A stretch of DNA of 64,000 nt from Valencia hispanica (GCA_963556495.2 OY747710.1:43853500-43917499); one strand, 5' to 3'; positions 53,190 through 64,000 are shown, counted from the first letter of the stretch. A program made the numbers and translations. Notes: generated by a model from the sequence alone, not told the origin.

Positions 53190-53765
53190 ACCTCTGAACA
53201 AGTGTCATGTTTGAGTTTAGTTCTCTGACCCGGATGCAGAACACCACTAGGAAGACCAGTTGTGAAATAATAAAACAGTTTATTGAGAATATAAATGTAG
53301 GTTGATCGCTGGAACCAGAAACACTGCACGGAGGAATGGAGATGAGGAGGAAAACTGTAGGACGGGAAGATCACAGGTGAGTAGCTTTTCTTGCTTAATC
53401 AGAATTGTTTGAAAGTACTCAGGATCTGGTTACTTTCAGCAGGTGATAATGCCAGGGAGGAAAAGCCAGGAGTCTGAGACATCTGCGAGATCTTCCTAGG
53501 AAGTTCCAGAAGGTGATGAGTAGTGATGTGTCCTTTGTGTCGGGGCTTCGAGACACGGTAGGCTGGAGATGCAAAGAAGATATGACAGCATGCTTCCTTT
53601 ATACACCCGCTGATGAGCCTCAATGAGGTGCAGCTGCGATCAGCTGCCAGCCACAGCTCCGCCCTCAGGCTTGATGGGCAGGTCCTCAACTCGAACAGGA
53701 CCCCTGGAGGGGAATCACCGAAAGAGAAAAACAGACAGACAGAACAGACACCCCAGGATCCTAAA
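53190..53765. repeat. Unclassified dispersed-repeat candidate
   Basis: GGATGCAGAACACCACTAGG, CAGTTTATTGAGAATATAAA, CACAGGTGAGTAGC, then TTTATACACCCGCTGATGAG and GAGGTGCAGCTGCGATCAGC. The layout (GGTGAG followed by a TTTATAC..GCTGATGAG..GAGGTGCAGCTG block) recurs loosely at 57160-57775, which suggests one family. Class unknown. Confidence 0.5.
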
Positions 53766-53866
53766 AACAAGAAGGGTCTATTTTAAGGCAAAGAGATGAT
53801 GTCCAATAATGTCAGAAAACCAATGAGTGACGCACACATTAGACTTTGGGACAAGGCTAACAAACC

Positions 53867-55830
53867 TTAGATTGACCAATTTTCTGAGCTCCTCCACTTG
53901 AGGTGTAGACTGACCCCCGACCAGGAAGGAGCAGTACACATTTTGAGCTTGAGAACCATGGGCTCACAGTTATAGAAGTTTGTGCCAGATTGCTCCAGTG
54001 CACCGTTGAAGATCAGGGCTTCAAGAAGGCAACAGAACCGCATCATCTCCAAAAAGCAAAAGTATATCTCATCTAAATGGGTATGGCTCAGAATGCATTA
54101 ACACCATAAACAGGATCAGGAATGAGGAGGAGCCCTAGCAGAGTCCAAGTCTATAGTCATCAATGACTATAGACCCTTTTGCCCTGACATCCCACATTAT
54201 GAAGGTCCTGGAGAGACTCCTGTTGGCCCACCTGAATAAGCAAACAAGAACATATCAGGACCCACTGCAGTTTGCTTATTGCTGTGGAGTTGGAGTTGGA
54301 GTTGAAGATGCCATCGTCCACCTGCTTCAACCAACCCACTGTCATCTGGACAAAGCAGGCAGCAATGTGAGGATCATGTTCTTTGATTTCTCCAGTGCAT
54401 TTAACCCAATTCAGCCTGATTTGCTTTGTCAGAAACTCCTGAAGACAGGTGGAGCCCTCAAAAATCGCCTGGATCAATGACTACCTGACCAACAGACCAC
54501 AATTTGTGAGACTGAAGAATTGTGTGTCAAACCAGGTGGCCAGCAGCACAGGAGCACCACAGGGGACCGTACTCTCACCACTCCTTTTCCCTCTGTACAC
54601 CTCAGACTTCCAGTACAAATCAGAGACCTGTCACCTGCAGAAATACTCAGATGATTCTGCAATTATCGGATGTATCAGAGATGGACAAGAAGCTGAATAC
54701 AGAGAGCTGGTGGACTGCTTTGTGAGATGGTGTGGAAACAATCGCCTCACCTTGAATGTGAACAAAACAAAGGAGATGATTGTAGATTTCAGAAGAAACA
54801 GGGATAAGTCAAAAACTGTTTCCATCATGGGAGAAGAAGTGGAGGTGGTTGAGGAGTATAAATACCTCGGAGTTCACCTTGACTACAGACTGGACTGGAG
54901 ACTGAACAGTGAAGCCGTCTATAAGAAGGGACAGACCAGACTGTACTTCTTGAGGAAGCTTAGGTCCTTCAAGGTTTGCAGCAAGATGCTGCATATTTTC
55001 TACAAGTCTGTTGTGGAGAGTGTAACCTCTTCAGCCGTCATCTGTTGGGGTAGCAGCATCAGAGCCAGGGACTTAAAAGGCTCAACAACCTGATAAAGAA
55101 GGCTGGTTCTGTTCTTGGGACAACTGTGGAACATCTGGAGATGATAATGCAAAGAAAGATTCTTCATAAAATCAAAAAAATTATGGACAACCCTGAGCAT
55201 CCTCTTCATGAGACAGTCATACAACAATAGAGCGTCTTCAGTCGGAGGCTTCTTCAGTTTCGCTGCAATACAGACCGCTACAGGAAACCTTCCTGCCCAC
55301 AGCTATCATCATCTACAACAACTCCTTAAATAATTAATTATATGAGCTATACCAACACTTAATTTCCCTCTGGGATCAATAAAGTATTTTTGAATTGAAT
55401 TTGAATTTTGAAGTGTACAGGACTGGATAGCCGTTAAGAGCATTTTCATCATCCCATAGCACCACCTACAAAATGCCTCTGTAAACACTTTTGTAAGCCT
55501 TCTTCAGATCTACAAAAAACACAGACTGGACAACCAAAATCCCATGATCACCTTAACACCTGTAAGGGTAAAGATCTGGTCCACTCTGTTGCGTGGCTAG
55601 GACAAAATCCATACCGCTGCTCCTGAATCCAAGGCTCAACAATAGGTCAAAGGCTCTCCTCTTGCACCCTTGAATCAGCTTCCCAATAGAAACTGACAAG
55701 TGTGGTCCCTTGATTGTTGGAACACATTTTCTGGCTGGATTCCTTGAATATCAAGACGACCACCCCTGTTTGCCTATTTCTAGTTATGCCAGCCCTCCTG
55801 GTAACATTTGGAGGGGTTCTAGTATATTGG
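53867..55830 (-). pseudogene. RTE (Rex3-like) LINE RT relic, split by another LINE
   Basis: Minus-strand halves lie at 55830-55430 and 54062-53867. The first encodes, with stops, the RT finger and palm start: the nucleotide text GGGCTGGCATAACTAGAAAT, CAAGGGACCACACTTGTCAG and AGATCTGAAGAAGGCTTACA corresponds to YRGI and VDLEKAYDRV. The second begins LFGDDAVLL, the active-site block (FADD in relatives), followed by PQVEEL. About 80 codons between are missing. A plus-strand LINE occupies 54062-55411. Rex3-type RTE elements are common in fish. Inactive. Confidence 0.75.
54062..55411 (+). pseudogene. Rex1/CR1-type LINE, 5'-truncated, RT part and 3' end
   Basis: From about 54165: NDYRPFALTSHIMKVLERLL, QDPLQFAY, VRIMFFDFSSAFN, then a one-frame jump near 54470 to WINDYLTNRPQFVRL, STGAPQGTVLSPLLFPLYTS, the active site KYSDDSAII, LNVNKTKEMIVDFRR, EYKYLGVHLDYRLDW, KKGQTRLYFLRKLRSF and ESVTSSAVICWGS. 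The 3' UTR runs to AATAAAGTATTTTTGAATTG with a TTGAAT tail. The endonuclease is absent (5' truncation) and one frameshift splits the RT. It is inserted in the opposite orientation into an RTE relic. Truncated siblings lie at 14441-14725 and 18985-19296. Confidence 0.88.
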
Positions 55831-56704
55831 TAGCTTCTTCACGATCGATGGCAAAAAAGATTGGATGACGGAAAGTATTATTTGGGTTCCTTTTGCAATA
55901 ATGTATGGTGAAGAAAAAGCTGAAGCAAAAACCAAAGCTCCTGATTTACCAGTCACGCTATAGATGGATAGATGGATGGATCAGAACATGGAGAAATATA
56001 AAGGTCATTTCATTATTTAGTGTTAATACCAGGGGATTGGCTTGCTGAGTTCATACATTTCTTGCTCATGTGAATGTTTCATGCAATGCCCCAGTTTTAA
56101 TACAATATAAGTTGTTATATGGCACATTTTTATACTTTTTGAGTTACAAAAAGACATTTAATTGGGAAAAAAAAACAAATCAAATCCTCAGCCAAACCAG
56201 CTGGTGCAACAGTTTGGAGATCCGGTACATTTCTCTTTGCAAGAGCAGCTTTGACAGTCAGCTTCCTCTGCCAGGAACAGTTTTACCTGCTCAAATCTAA
56301 TAAAGTGCAAAGTGACTGGAGAACCAGCATAATACCTGGTTTATTCCATCCTTCCATAAAAAAAACTATACTGACTTCATTGATCTGGTGTTTCAAAAGT
56401 GGTTCTCCTTAACTTTGTTTCCAAATCCATCAAATTCTGCACAGTTTTTCCTCTATTGTTAGCTGTATTATAGAACGTTATTTTATGCCTTAGGGGGTTT
56501 GATTTTGCCTTCCTGTTTTTGAGATGTTTTATTTGAAAAGTTGATGGCGTTTGGACAGAAATCCACAGTAAATTTCAGAATACAGCTAATTGAATTGACA
56601 TATAGTCAGTTTATTTTTTGTGCTGTTCCAAATGATCCGAAATATTTACAAGAATCTTTTCATTAGTGTTATGTTATTTCTGAGTGGATTTACATTGGTA
56701 TTAT
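55831..56704. other. No gene recognised
   Basis: A short GATGGATAGATGGATGG tract lies near 55964. The rest is unassigned. Confidence 0.4.
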
Positions 56705-58120
56705 ACAGTGCATTGCAAATACGACTTAAACTTTTTTCCCATTTTGCCATGTTAAAAACTCTAACTTGCACACAAAGACAAAGTAGAGGAGAATTTGTGA
56801 AGAGGATGGAAGGCGATTAAAAGTGTTTTCTTTTTTAATAAAGAAAATCTGGAAATAGCACATCCAGTCAAACCATCTCAGTTAGACTGGATGGAGAAAA
56901 AGCGGTGAACAACAAATTTTGAAGTGCTTCTACAAATGTTTTGTTGGCCCCTGGTGTTCAGTCATTTGTGACCGACAGGACAGGTTTTCTTTCAGGATAT
57001 TCCTGTATTTATCTACCGTCATAATGAATCAGTTAGACTGTGAGAAGGCAGCAACCACAGATAGCAAAACTGTTTTGAAAGGTTTTTTGAAAATGATGTG
57101 AAAACTGGATGGGGATGTCGTCGGGGGAGAATCCTGTTTGCGCCGACTGAAACTGGAAAGAACAGGTGAGTGATGTTTGGTTTGATAAAGAGTGATTTCC
57201 AACAATGTCTTCCAGAGGTGAAGGATTCAGGTCTTACTGTGAGGTGGTATGGTATGGGGAGATTCTTGGAGGAGGCAAGTTGTACTGCAGTGGTTGAGGT
57301 TAGCTGAGAGGGGGTGGCCGGCGTGGTGTTCGATCCGGTGTTTCCTTGTTGCAGGTGGAGTTGTGTTGGAGGATGGACAGGCAGGAGATCGGGTGGAGCG
57401 GATGACAGGTCAGTGTTTCTGAGTGATCAAGGGAGGAGCGGTGTGAAGCCTGTTTGTCCAAACAGTGAACCGTGCATGGAGGACTGGAACACGGAGTTGA
57501 GCAAGAGGAAGGAACATAGGACCAAGAAGGTAAGGATTACTTCAGCGGAAAATAGTTTCATAAAACTTGAACGGAGTCAAGAAGTTGGCCTTTTACCACT
57601 CTAGCAAACCATCTGGTGTCAGCCTCAGGGAACCGCTCCTCTTTTAAATTGTAGTGCTGATAAGGTTGATGAGGCACACCTGGGGCAGCACCTGCCAGTC
57701 ACACCCTGCAGAAAGGTGAGGAAACAAACAGACACATTGACAAACCTAGCACACAACCACTGAATCCGAACAATCTTCATCTATGTTCGCATCAACACTG
57801 ACCCTGTCCCTGCTGAAGAAAAACATCCCCACATATGATGCTGTCACCAACCATGTTTTACCTTATGTTTAAAGTGTTCAGGGGTGTGTGTTTTTAAACG
57901 ATCTTCTATAAAGGCTAGATTTTATTTAGTTTTGAGTCCAGAGATAATAATTGAACTATTGACAAATTCTCATGCTTGAGCTATACATTTCTGCTGCTTC
58001 TCCAGGGTTTCCATGGGTCTTTTTGCTGCTTTTGTGATCATTTTCCTCCTTCCCAGTTTGTCAGTTTGGGATGAGGTCCATGTTTTGGTAGGTTTGCAGT
58101 TGTCCCATGCTTTTTTTATT
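56705..58120 (-). pseudogene. Tc1 transposon relic split by an insertion
   Basis: The left end ACAGTGCATTGCAAATACGA is Tc1-like. Interior text GTTAGACTGGATGGAGAAAA and TTTCTTTCAGGATATTCCTG is followed, after an insertion at 57025-57785, by ATCAACACTGACCCTGTCCC, AACATCCCCACATATGATGC and GTAGGTTTGCAGTTGTCCCA. All are reverse complements of a common fish Tc1 transposase gene in the right order. Heavily mutated, with no intact catalytic frame. The right terminus is lost near 58120. Confidence 0.78.
57025..57785. repeat. Element inserted in a Tc1 relic, unclassified
   Basis: Borders are inferred from the interrupted Tc1 text. It contains GGTGAGTGATGTTTGG, repeated GGTGG/GGAGG-rich sequence and, near the end, GCTGATAAGGTTGATGAGGC then CACCTGGGGCAGCACC. 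This resembles the layout of 53190-53765. The 96-residue ORF inside has no similarity I recognise. Confidence 0.5.
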
Positions 58121-58137
58121 TTATTAAATAATATTTC

Positions 58138-58295
58138 TAGTTGAAATTAACTCCTACAAGTACTTGGATGTTTACCTGAAAAATAAACTGGACTGGACTG
58201 AAGTCTCAACACTGAAGCTCTTTAGAGGCAGGATCAAAGCAGACTATCTGCTAAAGAGACTGGAGTCTTTTCGGGAACAGGGGGCGCTCATGAAG
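58138..58295 (+). pseudogene. Rex1/CR1-type LINE ORF2 fragment
   Basis: A frame at 58145-58295 gives NSYKYLDVYLKNKLDWTEVS then IKADYLLKRLESF, aligning with EYKYLGVHLDYRLDW..TRLYFLRKLRSF of the LINE at 54062. Only about 50 codons remain. Confidence 0.75.
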
Positions 58296-58465
58296 TCCTT
58301 TTTGCCTCCACCAAGGATGTTATGTTTTCGTCAGGGTTTGTTTGTCCTTTAGTTAGCAACATAACTCAAAAGGTTATGGGTGGATTTTGATGAAATTTTC
58401 AGGAAATGTCTGCAATCGGACCAGGAACAAGTGATTAGAATTTGGGAATGTCCAATCAAGTCGCT
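58296..58465. repeat. Dispersed repeat shared with 36420-36612
   Basis: CTCCACCAAGGATGTTATGT, TTTCGTCAGGGTTTGTTTGT, AGTTAGCAACATAACTCAAA and GGATTTTGATGAAATTTTCA are the same family as 36420-36612, in the opposite orientation. Confidence 0.75.
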
Positions 58466-58469
58466 AGGT

Positions 58470-58995
58470 CTCACAGCACCTGTTTCGAATGTTATCATCC
58501 CATTAAATGGCTGTTATTAGCGGTCATCACTCCCAAACTATAGCTTCAGAATGTGCCTTCTCTACATCCTAGCATTTTATTAGCGGTCATCCCTCCCATA
58601 CAATAGCTTCAGAATGTTCCTCCTCTACCTAATGCTCGGTAGGTCTTTGTCTTGTGACTTTAGATTTTATCTTGTGACTTTAGGTTTAGGAACTTGTCCT
58701 GAGTTTTTAGGATGAGGGTTGGGGGTGGGGTAAGGTTATAAGTAAATATCCATCGTTACCTAAATTGTAAACACAGGTTTTAAATAAAGTTAACAAAAAC
58801 AAAACATAAGTTTTTAGACGTGGGCGATGCTGAAAAAAATTCTAATGCATATTTTCACCGATAAGAATGGTAGATGCGCACCTTCTAGCCTGCTAGGAGG
58901 TAGAGGAGGCACATTCTGAAGCTATTGTATGGGAGTGAGGATCGCTAATAACAGCCATTTAATGGTTGATAACATTCAAATCGGGTGCTCACAGG
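58470..58995. mobile_element. Inverted-repeat element, about 525 bp
   Basis: Left arm CACCTGTTTCGAATGTTATC, ATTAAATGGCTGTTATTAGC, AATAGCTTCAGAATGTTCCT. Right arm (reverse complement) CACCCGATTTGAATGTTATC, ATTAAATGGCTGTTATTAGC, AATAGCTTCAGAATGTGCCT. The arms are about 110 bp. The left arm contains an internal partial duplication of the AGCGGTCAT..TCCC..TAGCTTCAGAATGT segment. No coding. Target duplication not resolved. Confidence 0.75.
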
Positions 58996-59212
58996 GGACG
59001 TCTGAGTCTAAGTCCCCCCCAAAAATCTTCCAGTCCAAGTCAAGTCATTATCACCTAACAGCAAGTCAAAAATAGGAGAGCATGGTCTAGGTTTTAAGAC
59101 TAGAATAATAACCATACAGCCATATATGGTTTACTTTATTTTTTATTTTTTTATTGTACTCAATGCGTCCACACTATCACCAAGCTAACATAGTAGCATG
59201 TCCAAATTATAA

Positions 59213-60400
59213 AAAATCAATCAATCAATCAATTAAACGTAATTTATAAAGCGCTTTTCATACAAAGATTACAACTGAAAGTGCTTTACAGATTAAAAAT
59301 GATAAAATAAAAACCACATTCCCCTCCCTCCCCCACAGATTTAAAAGCATGATCACATTTATAACTCCTCCCCCCAACCCTACCCCCATGTGGACAAACA
59401 CTCAAGAGCAACATTAAAAAGGACATCAGGCCGAGTACATATGAGCCAGGTAAGGTAAGGAAAAGCCATCAAAGGAGCCATCTGCACCAGCAGCAGCATA
59501 TCAACAGCAGCAGCCAAAGCACTGACACAGGGCGCCCAGAGGAGGAGAGGCCGAGACCCCCACTTCCACCCGAGTGCTACCTGGAGAGCACCCAGGCAGC
59601 TACAGCCGACCACCGCTCCCAAGGCAGAGGGCTCCCACAGAGAAAGCACTGGAAGGAACATTAAATAACAGATTAAAGTATAAAAATAACATGAAATAAA
59701 TATAAGACTAAGTAGTAAAACACTGATCAAATATAAGCAAGTAAAACATGCAGTGCAATTACACAGACAATGATAAATAATAATCAGTTAAAAGCTAGGC
59801 TAAAAAGGTGAGTCTTGAGCCTGCTCTTAAAAACATAAACATTCTTTGCAGCCCTGAGCTCCTCTGGCAGCCTGTTCCAGAGGGGCCGTAGTAATGGAAA
59901 GACGCCTCACCATGAGTGTGTGTCCGGACTTTAAGGATGACAAGGAGACAGCTGCCAGAGGAAAAGGTTCATATGGTAAAAGCAGTTCTGAAAGATAAGA
60001 AGGCCCAAGACCATTAAGACACTTAAAAACCAATTAAAATAACCTTAAAATCGATCCTAAAACATACAGGGAGCCAATGCAGTGAATTTAAGGTCATTTT
60101 AAGGGTGTAATGTGCTCCTGCCTCCTGGTCTTCTTCAGGATACGTGCTGCTGGATTTTGTGGAAGTTGTAAACCTGAGATACTCTTTTTTTTGGGAAGAC
60201 CAGAGATCAGGGCATTACAGTAATCAATTCTAACAGTGATAAAAGCATGCATCAGTGTCTCAGCAGAGAGAATGGGGTGGAGTCTGGCAATGTTCTTTAG
60301 GTGAAAAAAACCTATTTTAGTCGTGTCAGCGCAGAATCAAGGATCACCCCCAGGATTAAAAGACAGTGATTGTAGTTTTGGTAAAAGTTTCTCTCTCTGA
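59213..60400 (-). mobile_element. LINE 3' part, minus strand, 5'-truncated
   Basis: It begins with an AATC tandem tail (59213-59236) and TAATTTATAAAGCGCTTTTC, then after about 550 bp CTCTGGCAGCCTGTTCCAGA, AAGACCATTAAGACACTTAA, ACAGGGAGCCAATGCAGTGA and GGCATTACAGTAATC. On the minus strand this reads as the end of an L2-like ORF2 plus 3' UTR (MVFKCLNGLGPSYLSELLLP at 60033). 59380-59730 contains a minus ORF of unknown origin. Inactive. Confidence 0.68.
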
Positions 60401-60604
60401 GCCTCAGGACCGGTGACTAAAACATGCTTAAAATAAATATGAAAACAATAACTTAGAAAGGTTTTGGGAAGTTGTTGTTATAAAATTTGTCCAGTAATTT
60501 GACCCAATAAAACAAGCTAATGTTAGCATCAGCTACATGCAAATACCAACAATAGCAGTTTCACATGCCTGAGTCAAAGTTTAACTCTAAAGGTTGCAGG
60601 TCAA

Positions 60605-61275
60605 ATGCAAGTCAATTCAATTTTCAATTCAGTTTATTTATATAGCGCCAATTCACAACAGATGTCATCTCAAGGCACTTAACAAGAAGTCATTTCAATA
60701 CAATTATACAAACATTCCAATCAGTTAAAAAGTTTCCTATTTAAGGAATCCCAGCAGATTGCGTCAGTCATTGGCGTGAGGTTGGGCAGATTTCCAACCA
60801 CAGCAATCCTTCAGCAATCCCTCATACTGAGCAAGCATGTAGCGACAGTGGAGAGGAAAAACTCCCATTTAACAGGAAGAAACCTCCAACAGAACCAGGC
60901 TCAGTAGGAGCGGCCATCTGCCACGACCGTCTGGGGGTTTGAGAAGACAGAGCAGAACACAGAAGGAACAGAAGATCCGATATAAGAGAACTTTCTATGT
61001 TACAGAAAGTAAAAAGTTGATAACAGGACACAGTGGATCTTCAGTTACTGAGAGGATCATTCCAGTCGATGACCCCCGTCCAACAGGGCATTGCAGCCAA
61101 GCAGGATACCAGACCAGGTGTATCTTCGATGGGGAGAAAAACACTGAGAGAAAACAAAGTTAACAGTCGAAATAACAGAATGTACTGTAATACAACTGGA
61201 GAGTCGTAGGAGAAAAGGAAGTAGCAGAGTGAAGAAGATTGGTAAGTCTGTCCTCCAGCAGTCTAAGCCTATAGC
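60605..61275 (-). mobile_element. L2-type LINE 3' UTR, minus strand
   Basis: AATTCAATTTTCAATTCAGT, TTATTTATATAGCGCCAATT, GATGTCATCTCAAGGCACTT and TTCCAATCAGTTAAAAAG, then GGAAGAAACCTCCAACAGAA and GTCCTCCAGCAGTCTAAGCC. It is the same terminus as 4392-4640 and 63010-63191, but this copy keeps about 670 bp of the 3' untranslated region. Confidence 0.78.
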
Positions 61276-61385
61276 AGCATAAGTCAATCGGCATGCTGCT
61301 CAAGTCAAGTCACAAGTACCTTTAAATGTAACTCGAGTCAGGATTTGAGTTCGAGTTCAGGACTCGAGCACTCCTTCCCTGGTTG

Positions 61386-63009
61386 CATGTTGTGTTAATT
61401 TAGTTATGCACATGTTGCACTTTATTCCTGTCTTAAGCTGCTGTCATTTTGGCTTGGAACCCTCATTAATAAGATTTTAAATTCCAATTGGTCTTTCCTG
61501 GTTAAATACATTATTAGAAGGAAAAAAATGATGATATGGAGTTTTCTATTGCGTGGTTGTGTTTTGTGTTTCTCAGAGGAGGAGGAGTAGATTATGTAGG
61601 CTATAGTTCCCCTGTTTTTTATACTGGATGGCAAAAAAAATCGAACTCAGGTTTCAGCAATAACTAAACAGTTACACTTTGAGATATAACTCAATTATGT
61701 GCAATATTTTCATATGATTGCTAATTAATTCTTTTTCTATTGAAATCTTAAAGAAAATAATTATAGTCCAACAGTATTACTTAAAACCTTTGAAATGGGA
61801 ATATTGGTCATTTGCGTTTACTGTATGTGAGTAAAATGATTAGTCAGTTATTACATGTAACAAAGTGCTGTGTTCTTTGTTTTGTTTTTGCAAACACTTT
61901 AATCCTGAAAAAAAGAATACATTTTCATGAAAATGTTATCAAGTAAAGCTTTAAACATGAATTCAGTTTGTACAGGTTTTCTTGTGATTTATGTCTTTAG
62001 AGCAAGAAGAAAGTGTTATTTTCTCTTTGTTGTTTTCTAAATTTCAGATGTGATTCTAACTGGTCATTGCTCATAAATAACATCTGCCCTCCAGCTGCCG
62101 AGGACAGCAGAGATGCCGGGTCACCTTGACACCATGCTGGGTGTTTTTTGCCATGTCTGGAGGCATCCTTTCCTGCCCCTGCCCTGACATTCTGCAGAGG
62201 CAAACACAACGCCTTTTATTCCTTTCGCTACACGGCACCTATCCAAAACAACACGTATAGGATGGGACAGCTGCTGAAAACAGAGAATGTGGAAAAGTCT
62301 GATTGCAAATAATAACCTATTATTTTGACATTTCTGGAATATGTCCTCTGCTCTCCCTTGCAGGACATTTTCTGTTCATTCTCAGGGGGTGTTTTCTGCT
62401 TATTCTCAAGTCTGAGAATTATTTTTTTAAATTTATTTTTATATAAAGATATCACATCCCAAGTGTTGACCCAATTACTTGTGTACCTGAAATCAAATCG
62501 TGTTTGAGATAGTGTGGCACAAGGATGAAAAACCATTTCCTCTTTGTCTTATCTGTATTGTCACATACGGAGCAGGTTAACTGGCTGATATTTCCGCACT
62601 TGGCTATCTGTGCCACCAAAGGCCATCATTAAATCCTGCAGAAGCATTTATATCTCTCTGCCTGCTGGTTTGCTTTCATTGACTTCACCTGACAGTGACC
62701 GCATGGGTCGTGTGTTGCTTCACTGCAACACCTCTGCACAAAGGAAACTCTTATTTGGGTAAAATTACACGTAAGCAAATGCAAATCAAAAAGGCAAGAT
62801 TAAAGAAACCTTGCACATTTTTTGGCAGCCATGGTAAAGATGTTCCTGAACTAAATATTACCTGAATGACTTGCCCTAACTGATGGAACCAGGAATTCTG
62901 CTATCCACCAGGAAACCCAGAAAGAAAATGTCTGGCTAGCCTTTTTGTGTAGTTGCGTTATGCACATGTTATGCATATGTTGCTACATGTTGGTCCAGGA
63001 GAAGTGAAT
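61386..63009. other. No gene recognised
   Basis: 62040-62220 and 62580-62720 are GC-richer than their surroundings and look unique. They have no splice-flanked ORF that I can support. Confidence 0.35.
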
Positions 63010-63191
63010 GCTATAAATCAGTGACTCGATGGAATCTGCTGGGTTTCCTTAGATAGAACATTTTTAAACTGATTAGAATAATGAACTGAAGGATTAATTG
63101 GAATGTATGCATGACTGAATTGAAATTCTTGTAAAGCGCCTTGAGATGACGTATTTTGAATTGGCGCTATATAAATAAACTGAATTGAATG
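63010..63191 (+). mobile_element. L2-type LINE 3' end, 5'-truncated
   Basis: TTCTTGTAAAGCGCCTTGAG, ATGACGTATTTTGAATTGGC and GCTATATAAATAAACTGAAT end in an AATTG-type tail at about 63191. Opposite orientation to the copies at 4392 and 60605. Confidence 0.8.
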
Positions 63192-63276
63192 GCTCAAAAA
63201 AAAGAGATGGTATTGGGGTGGCTTTGTCAAAGTCTGGACTGGTGCTGTGTTGCATGACATTCAGTAGGCCATTAAT

Positions 63277-63505
63277 TAGGGATGTGTATTGGCAAGAATC
63301 TGGTAATACGATATGTATCACGATACAAGGGGACGATACAACGTATTGCGATTTATTGTGATACTATGAGTAAGACTATATACTGTGATTTTTAAAACTA
63401 AATTTAACTGTAGAAAAACTGTCACAGCATTCTCAATACTCCTACCTGTTTTATACTTAACACATCCAGTTTTATTAATAGATCTAGTTTATCCACTGGA
63501 CAGTT
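63277..63505. mobile_element. hAT MITE (TATCGCGATA family), right part missing
   Basis: It starts TAGGGATGTGTATTGGCAAG and continues with GATTTTTAAAACTAAATTTA and GTAGAAAAACTGTCACAGCA as in 5474-5848. Similarity stops near 63500 at ATCCACTGGA and the expected CATCCCTA end is not found, so the copy is truncated or a longer variant. Confidence 0.75.
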
Positions 63506-64000
63506 CACGCCTCCGCGTCGTCCATTAATTTCTGATAATGGACACCTCGTTGGGCATTATCCCGTACTTAATTTTATCCAAGCAAATTTGGACTTACTGG
63601 TCTGGAAATGTATATGCTGCCTGTCCGTGACCGTTAGGCCAAATTCATTATAAACTTGTTTTTCACGCTGACTAAATGTTAGTGTTGCACCCAAATGCCT
63701 CTTTGGTTGAATCTGGTGAATATATATGAATCCTTAAAAACAAATATATAACCAATTAAAAATATTTGTGCATATTTAAAGCCACTTTATCAGTGGCTCT
63801 TTCTCCGGAAAATTTCCTGTCTTATCCATTTATTTATGAGTGAGTTTTAGGATGTTCAGGAGGGTATTCTGCACATGCATCAGTCCTCAGCCTCTCTGTG
63901 GCCTTCATTGATTTCACCCCCTCACTGTTGAAGTGCTCCATGAATCAATACAGTAACAAGTCTTCATTTATACTTGAGAAATGCAGTCTCCGACTCTGCC
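63506..64000. other. Unassigned; small palindrome
   Basis: GTCCATTA and TAATGGAC near 63520-63543 form a perfect 8-bp inverted pair around a 7-base loop. This may belong to another repeat. Nothing coding. Confidence 0.35.

Larger units (their letters stand above)
58996..61385. mobile_element. AAGTC-rich MITE split by LINE copies, candidate
   Basis: GTCTGAGTCTAAGTCC and AGTCCAAGTCAAGTCATTAT (58996-59080), TTGCAGGTCAAATGCAAGTC (60594-60613), and GCTCAAGTCAAGTCACAAGT to TTCAGGACTCGAGCAC (61298-61370) look like parts of one fish MITE rich in AAGTC/GACTC repeats. They are separated by LINE 3' fragments at 59213-60400 and 60605-61275. This is inference from layout. Confidence 0.45.

Noticed and set aside
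63269..63529. 8-bp match CCATTAAT on both sides of the third TATCGCGATA MITE
   Set aside because: The right copy lies inside a hairpin and is not adjacent to a recognisable MITE end, so it is probably coincidence.

Overview
The window is vertebrate nuclear DNA, most likely from a teleost fish. It has short coding exons with consensus GT-AG splice sites separated by long introns. The repeat content is typical of ray-finned fish: Tc1-type transposons, L2/CR1/Rex-type and RTE-type LINEs, many hAT MITEs, a tRNA-derived SINE, and LINE 3' ends of the 'TATATAGCGC' type. No species can be named. There is no bacterial, viral or organellar gene content. Nearly every long ORF is transposon-derived or spurious.

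The one host gene I can support runs on the minus strand from 46857 down to 20762. Six exons join in phase and encode about 199 residues of a membrane-anchored alpha/beta-hydrolase-fold protein. The exons are 46701-46857, 46502-46573, 46324-46400, 45598-45698, 27916-28032 and 20762-20836. The first and last exons were not found, so both ends are open. The first three introns are 0.1-0.6 kb. The next two are 17.6 kb and 7.1 kb and are filled with mobile elements. The nucleophile elbow reads G-S-E-L-G, with Glu where the Ser/Cys/Asp nucleophile is expected, so this may be a pseudoenzyme.

Layout. 1-20.7 kb: intergenic or downstream intron, with Tc1 relics, a SINE inside a Tc1, a 2.3 kb LINE, a broken L2 copy, and a stack of nested hAT elements at 16.75-18.92 kb with exact 8-bp target duplications. 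20.8-27.9 kb (intron): a 26-unit minisatellite interrupted by a TTAA-flanked element carrying a THAP-like relic, then a complete but dead Tc1. 28-45.6 kb (intron): a nearly intact L2 LINE (28.76-33.48 kb), Tc1 fragments, a Harbinger-like element, and a second L2 on the other strand (38.3-43.9 kb) whose ORF1 is split by a 2.06 kb hAT-like element. 45.6-46.9 kb: four host exons. 47-64 kb: an RTE element split by a second LINE, an interrupted Tc1, hAT-type MITEs and LINE 3' ends.

The most interesting observations are the gene's altered nucleophile elbow, an in-frame UGA (no AUG) between ORF1 and ORF2 in both L2 copies, loss of the ORF1 esterase residues in the better preserved L2 copy, and the TTAA/THAP element whose empty site can be read from neighbouring minisatellite units. 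All family names rest on motif recognition by eye; no database search was run.
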